Shown here: positions 4,736 to 7,303 of the stretch, in pieces
Layout: each line of letters begins with the position of its first letter
How positions within the stretch are numbered: position 1 is the first letter of the stretch
Assembly: GCA_020442965.1 (NCBI GenBank)
Contig: JAGRJB010000010.1
Location: forward strand, 1 to 7,303
Direction of reading: 5' to 3'
From: Pseudomonadales bacterium
GTDB lineage: Bacteria > Pseudomonadota > Gammaproteobacteria > Steroidobacterales > Steroidobacteraceae
Length of the DNA stretch: 7,303 bases
The notes under the pieces: model-generated
Database searches by the model: none
Told to the model about the DNA's origin: nothing
What the model saw: only the letters and a program-made list of their open reading frames with translations
Program-made: the position numbers and the translations under genes

Positions 4736-6682
4736 CTACTGACCGGGACCTTTCGACGCGATCAATTTGGTGAGGAAGGTTGCGATAGTCTGCAGATAGG
4801 CGTCGCGATTCGACTTCTTGCGAAAGCCGTGACCTTCGTCTTTCGCGGCCAGATACCAGACCTCGCCGCCGCGTGCACGGATCAGGCCGACCATTTGCAC
4901 GGACTCCGACGCCGGTACGCGCGGATCATTGAGCCCTTGTACCACTAACAACGGACGATTGATCCGTTCGGCGTTGGTGAGCGGTGAAATGCGGCGCAGG
5001 AATGCGCGCATCCGCGGATCGCGCTCATCGCCATATTCGGCGCGTCGCAGATCGCGGCGATAGTCGGACGTGTTTTGCAGGAACGTGATGAAGTTGCTGA
5101 TGCCGACCGTGTCGACGCCGCCGCGCAGACGATCGCTGTAGTTCACAAGGGACGCCAGCGCCAGGTATCCACCATAAGAGCCACCCATCACCATCACTCG
5201 GTCGCGATCGAGGTCGGGCTGCAGCCCGATCCAAACGAGCAGCGAGCCGATGTCCTTGATCGCATCCTCGCGCAACAGACCGTTGTCGAGCCTGAGGTAG
5301 GTTTTGCCGTAGCCGGAGGAGCCGCGGATGTTAGGCGCGACGACGACCACGCCCAGCTCATTGACCAGAAATTGGGTAAAGGGTGAGTAGCCCGGTGTGT
5401 ACTGGCCCTCAGGTCCGCCGTGAAAATCGATAACGACCGGATGCGGCCCGAGCCTCGTGGGACGAAATACAAATGCCGGGATCTCACGTGTTTTCCCGTT
5501 CACCCGGTCGAAGGTCGGAAAGCGGATCAACTCGGCGGCGACGAACTTGCTCGCATCGACTGCACCGGTTTCGCTCTCGGTCCAACGCTGGAGCGCGTTC
5601 TTTTCGATGTCGAGGACATACACATCGCGCGGTGCCCGCGCGGTTTCGAGCGACAGCGCCAGGCGCTTGCCGGTGCGGTCGAACGCCAGCCGTCCGATCT
5701 GGCCAGCGGCGATCGGGGGTGCGAGTTCGGTTTGGTTGGTCTGATCCAGCACGGTCAGGCGGCTGACGCCGTCGACATTGGCGACGAAAGCGATGTATCG
5801 ACCGTCGAGAGAAACGTCGAAGGTCTCGATATCCCAGGGAATGCGTTCGGTCAGCACGGTGACGTCGCCGAGCGCGGTGTCGACCTTGCGCAACTGCGCA
5901 AATTCGCTGCCCCTATCCGATACGAGGTAAACGTGTCGTCCGTCCGGCGCCAACTTGGCGCTGCGGATGCCAACAGGCTCCTTTGCCGCATCCACGGGCG
6001 TCAAAGTACCCGTGACTGCGTCGGCCAGATAGAGATAGCTCTCGTTGATCGAGACGTAGTTGAGCACCAGGAGCTTGCTGTCGTCGATCGACCAATCGAG
6101 CACGAACCAGGTCTTGCCCATCCCGTTCATGACGAAACGTGGTGCGAGGCTGCCGGGTACGTCGGCGATGTAGATATCGTAGCTCACGCCGTCGCGCGCC
6201 GTGCTTGCGTAGGCGATACGGCGACCGTCGCGACTCCACACGGCGCCGGTGTTGCGCGATTTGCCGTCCGTTATCCGCTGCGTCGTGTCGTTGGTGAGAT
6301 CATGATAGTAGAGCTGGGCGTTCTCATCGCCGCCCTGGTCGCGCAGATATACGAAGCCATGCGCTGCCCCCGTGGTCGGCGCGCTCGCGCTGGTCACGGG
6401 TTCGCGGCCGAAGGTCAGCTGCTCGCGCGCACCGAACGGTTGACGAACGAGATGCAGTTGCGCCGTATCGCCGAAGCGTGTGCTGACCAGCATGCTGCCA
6501 TCGGCGAGCCAGTCGACAAAGCTGGCATTGCGACCGTCGAGATAGCTGTCAAGCCGCGCTGCTTGAGCGGTGTCCGCCGCCGGAATGTCCTCCAGGATCA
6601 GGTTGCCGCGTTCCTCACGTGTCACGGCAGATGCGTCGGCGATGGCCAACAGGCTAACGAGCAGCGCGAGCACGATCTTCAT
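4736..6682 (-). CDS. Exported S9-family serine peptidase (prolyl oligopeptidase-like)
   Basis: This is a serine peptidase of the S9 clan, which cuts short peptides that can enter through its beta-propeller. The precursor has 648 residues. A Sec signal peptide (MKIVLALLVSLLAIADASA, cleaved after Ala19) places it in the periplasm or outside the cell. Residues about 50-370 form a propeller with repeated blade motifs (WSRDGRRIAYAS, LAPDGRHVYLVSD, VSLDGRYIAFVAN, FDRTGKRLALS). The alpha/beta-hydrolase domain runs from about 385 to 645. The triad is complete: Ser502 in GGSYGGY, Asp586 in GLNDPRVP and His618 in DEGHGF. DFHGGPEG (419-426) lies near the oxyanion hole. The start ATG at 6680-6682 gives a perfect signal peptide, though no Shine-Dalgarno sequence is seen. 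It converges on the cytochrome gene with 11 bp between stops and is divergent from the lyase gene. Whether it is a dipeptidyl-, acylaminoacyl- or oligopeptidase cannot be decided from the sequence. Confidence 0.95.
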   Translation of the reverse strand: MKIVLALLVSLLAIADASAVTREERGNLILEDIPAADTAQAARLDSYLDGRNASFVDWLADGSMLVSTRFGDTAQLHLVRQPFGAREQLTFGREPVTSASAPTTGAAHGFVYLRDQGGDENAQLYYHDLTNDTTQRITDGKSRNTGAVWSRDGRRIAYASTARDGVSYDIYIADVPGSLAPRFVMNGMGKTWFVLDWSIDDSKLLVLNYVSINESYLYLADAVTGTLTPVDAAKEPVGIRSAKLAPDGRHVYLVSDRGSEFAQLRKVDTALGDVTVLTERIPWDIETFDVSLDGRYIAFVANVDGVSRLTVLDQTNQTELAPPIAAGQIGRLAFDRTGKRLALSLETARAPRDVYVLDIEKNALQRWTESETGAVDASKFVAAELIRFPTFDRVNGKTREIPAFVFRPTRLGPHPVVIDFHGGPEGQYTPGYSPFTQFLVNELGVVVVAPNIRGSSGYGKTYLRLDNGLLREDAIKDIGSLLVWIGLQPDLDRDRVMVMGGSYGGYLALASLVNYSDRLRGGVDTVGISNFITFLQNTSDYRRDLRRAEYGDERDPRMRAFLRRISPLTNAERINRPLLVVQGLNDPRVPASESVQMVGLIRARGGEVWYLAAKDEGHGFRKKSNRDAYLQTIATFLTKLIASKGPGQ

Positions 6683-6753
6683 GACAGCAATGGCTTATAA
6701 AAAGTAGACGAGTGAGCTATGGTGCCGGATTCCTGCAACAAGTTCGAGTCGTC
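6683..6753. promoter_or_regulatory. Divergent intergenic region, peptidase and lyase genes
   Basis: Both genes must start from this 71-bp gap or from inside the neighbouring gene. The core TTATAAAAAG (6695-6704) is the most AT-rich stretch. It offers TATAAA on the plus strand (6696-6701) and TATAAG on the minus strand (6699-6694). Neither has a good -35 at 16-18 bp, and the minus-strand candidate would leave a leader of only a few bases. Promoter use is inferred and weak. Confidence 0.3.
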
Positions 6754-7303
6754 ATGGCCGATACGCGTCTCAAACAGAAACTCGCGCGCGGAGAGTTCAT
6801 CGTCGCACCGGGTGTGTTCGACATGATTTCCGCGATGCTCGCCGAACGCGTCGGCTTCGATGCGGTGTATGCGTCGGGCTACTGGCTCACGGCGTCGTAT
6901 CTGGGTATCCCGGACGCTGGCATTGCAACCTACACCGATATGTTGAGCCGGGTGGCGCGCGTGGTCGAGAAGAGCCAGGCACCGGTGATCGCCGATGCCG
7001 ACACGGGCTTCGGCGGGCTGCTGAACGTGCATCACACGGTGCGCGGCTACGAGCGCGCGGGTGTCGCCGCGATTCAGATTGAAGACCAGGAATTTCCCAA
7101 GAAATGTGGCCATACGCCCTATCGCCGAGTGGTGCCGCTCGCGGACATGGTGGCCAAGGTCAAGGTTGCGGTCGATGCGCGGCATGACGAGAATTTTCTG
7201 ATCATTGCGCGCACCGATGCGCGACCCGGCCTGGGCTTCGATAAAGCGGTGGGTCGTGGTGTGGCCTATGCTGCCGCAGGCGCAGATATCGTATTCGTCG
7301 AGT
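6754..7303 (+). CDS. Isocitrate lyase/PEP mutase superfamily enzyme, N-terminal part
   Basis: This is a TIM-barrel enzyme of the isocitrate lyase/phosphoenolpyruvate mutase superfamily, which makes or breaks C-C or P-C bonds in 2-oxo and dicarboxylic acids. The visible 183 residues run from ATG 6754 off the right edge; family members are near 280-300. Asp81 and Asp83 in DADTGFGG (81-88) would bind Mg2+. IEDQ (109-112), KKCGH (116-120) with the lyase catalytic Cys118, and RTDA (153-156) are all present, at positions close to those in 2-methylisocitrate lyase PrpB. The Cys motif favours lyase over mutase. The substrate loop (ASGYWLTASYLGIPDAG, 40-56) differs from the SGGG of PrpB, so another acid, such as a substituted malate or oxaloacetate, is possible. 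No prpC or other propionate gene is visible. There is no clear Shine-Dalgarno sequence. The superfamily is firm; the reaction is not. Confidence 0.92.
   Translation, partial: MADTRLKQKLARGEFIVAPGVFDMISAMLAERVGFDAVYASGYWLTASYLGIPDAGIATYTDMLSRVARVVEKSQAPVIADADTGFGGLLNVHHTVRGYERAGVAAIQIEDQEFPKKCGHTPYRRVVPLADMVAKVKVAVDARHDENFLIIARTDARPGLGFDKAVGRGVAYAAAGADIVFVE

Noticed and set aside
5420..6700. A 426-residue open frame on the plus strand opposite the S9 peptidase gene.
   Set aside because: It is wholly antisense to a gene with a signal peptide, propeller repeats and a full catalytic triad. Its protein is rich in Arg, Ala, Val and Asp without recognisable motifs, as expected of an antisense frame in GC-rich DNA.
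6679..7185. A 168-residue minus-strand frame opposite the lyase gene.
   Set aside because: It lies antisense to a gene with clear metal-binding and KKCGH motifs, and its sequence is His/Arg rich and featureless.

Overview
The window looks like chromosomal DNA of a GC-rich Gram-negative bacterium, most likely a gammaproteobacterium or a close relative. The evidence is a complete TatABC translocase, a class c4-type dihaem cytochrome with a Sec signal peptide, a proteobacterial-type D-aminoacyl-tRNA deacylase, and many long ORFs antisense to real genes, as expected at high GC. Taxonomy below that level is inference. Coding density is high. I see no mobile element, CRISPR array, tRNA or rRNA.

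Layout, left to right. Positions 1-577 (minus) hold the N-terminal 192 residues of a POT/PTR2 proton-coupled peptide transporter, cut off by the window edge. A 143-bp gap follows. Positions 721-2849 (minus) form a likely operon, transcribed dtd, tatA, tatB, tatC: D-aminoacyl-tRNA deacylase plus the full twin-arginine protein export machine. tatB and tatC overlap by ATGA. Two GC-rich hairpins sit in the tatA leader and in the tatA-tatB gap. Divergent from dtd, 2897-4000 (plus) encodes a TakP/DctP-type TRAP solute-binding protein. Its leader carries a twin-arginine motif, so it is a probable client of the export machine encoded next door, and it may be a lipoprotein. It is followed by a palindrome-containing gap and a dihaem cytochrome c (4080-4724, plus). 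Convergent with the cytochrome, 4736-6682 (minus) encodes an exported S9-family prolyl-oligopeptidase-like serine peptidase with a complete catalytic triad. Divergent from that, 6754 to the right edge (plus) holds the N-terminal 183 residues of an isocitrate lyase/PEP mutase superfamily enzyme with the Lys-Lys-Cys-Gly-His lyase motif.

How the genes fit together: most products belong to the cell envelope. They cover export of folded proteins (Tat), uptake of organic acids (TRAP receptor), periplasmic electron transfer (cytochrome), periplasmic peptide hydrolysis (S9) and peptide import (POT). The S9 peptidase and POT transporter could both serve peptide use, but they are far apart and not in one operon. 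I did not find a convincing new multi-gene system. The best leads are the Tat-dependent, possibly lipidated orphan TRAP receptor beside tatABC, the paired hairpins that could set the TatA:TatB ratio, the palindrome with a near-copy 22 bp away before the cytochrome gene, and the near absence of Shine-Dalgarno sequences except at tatA.
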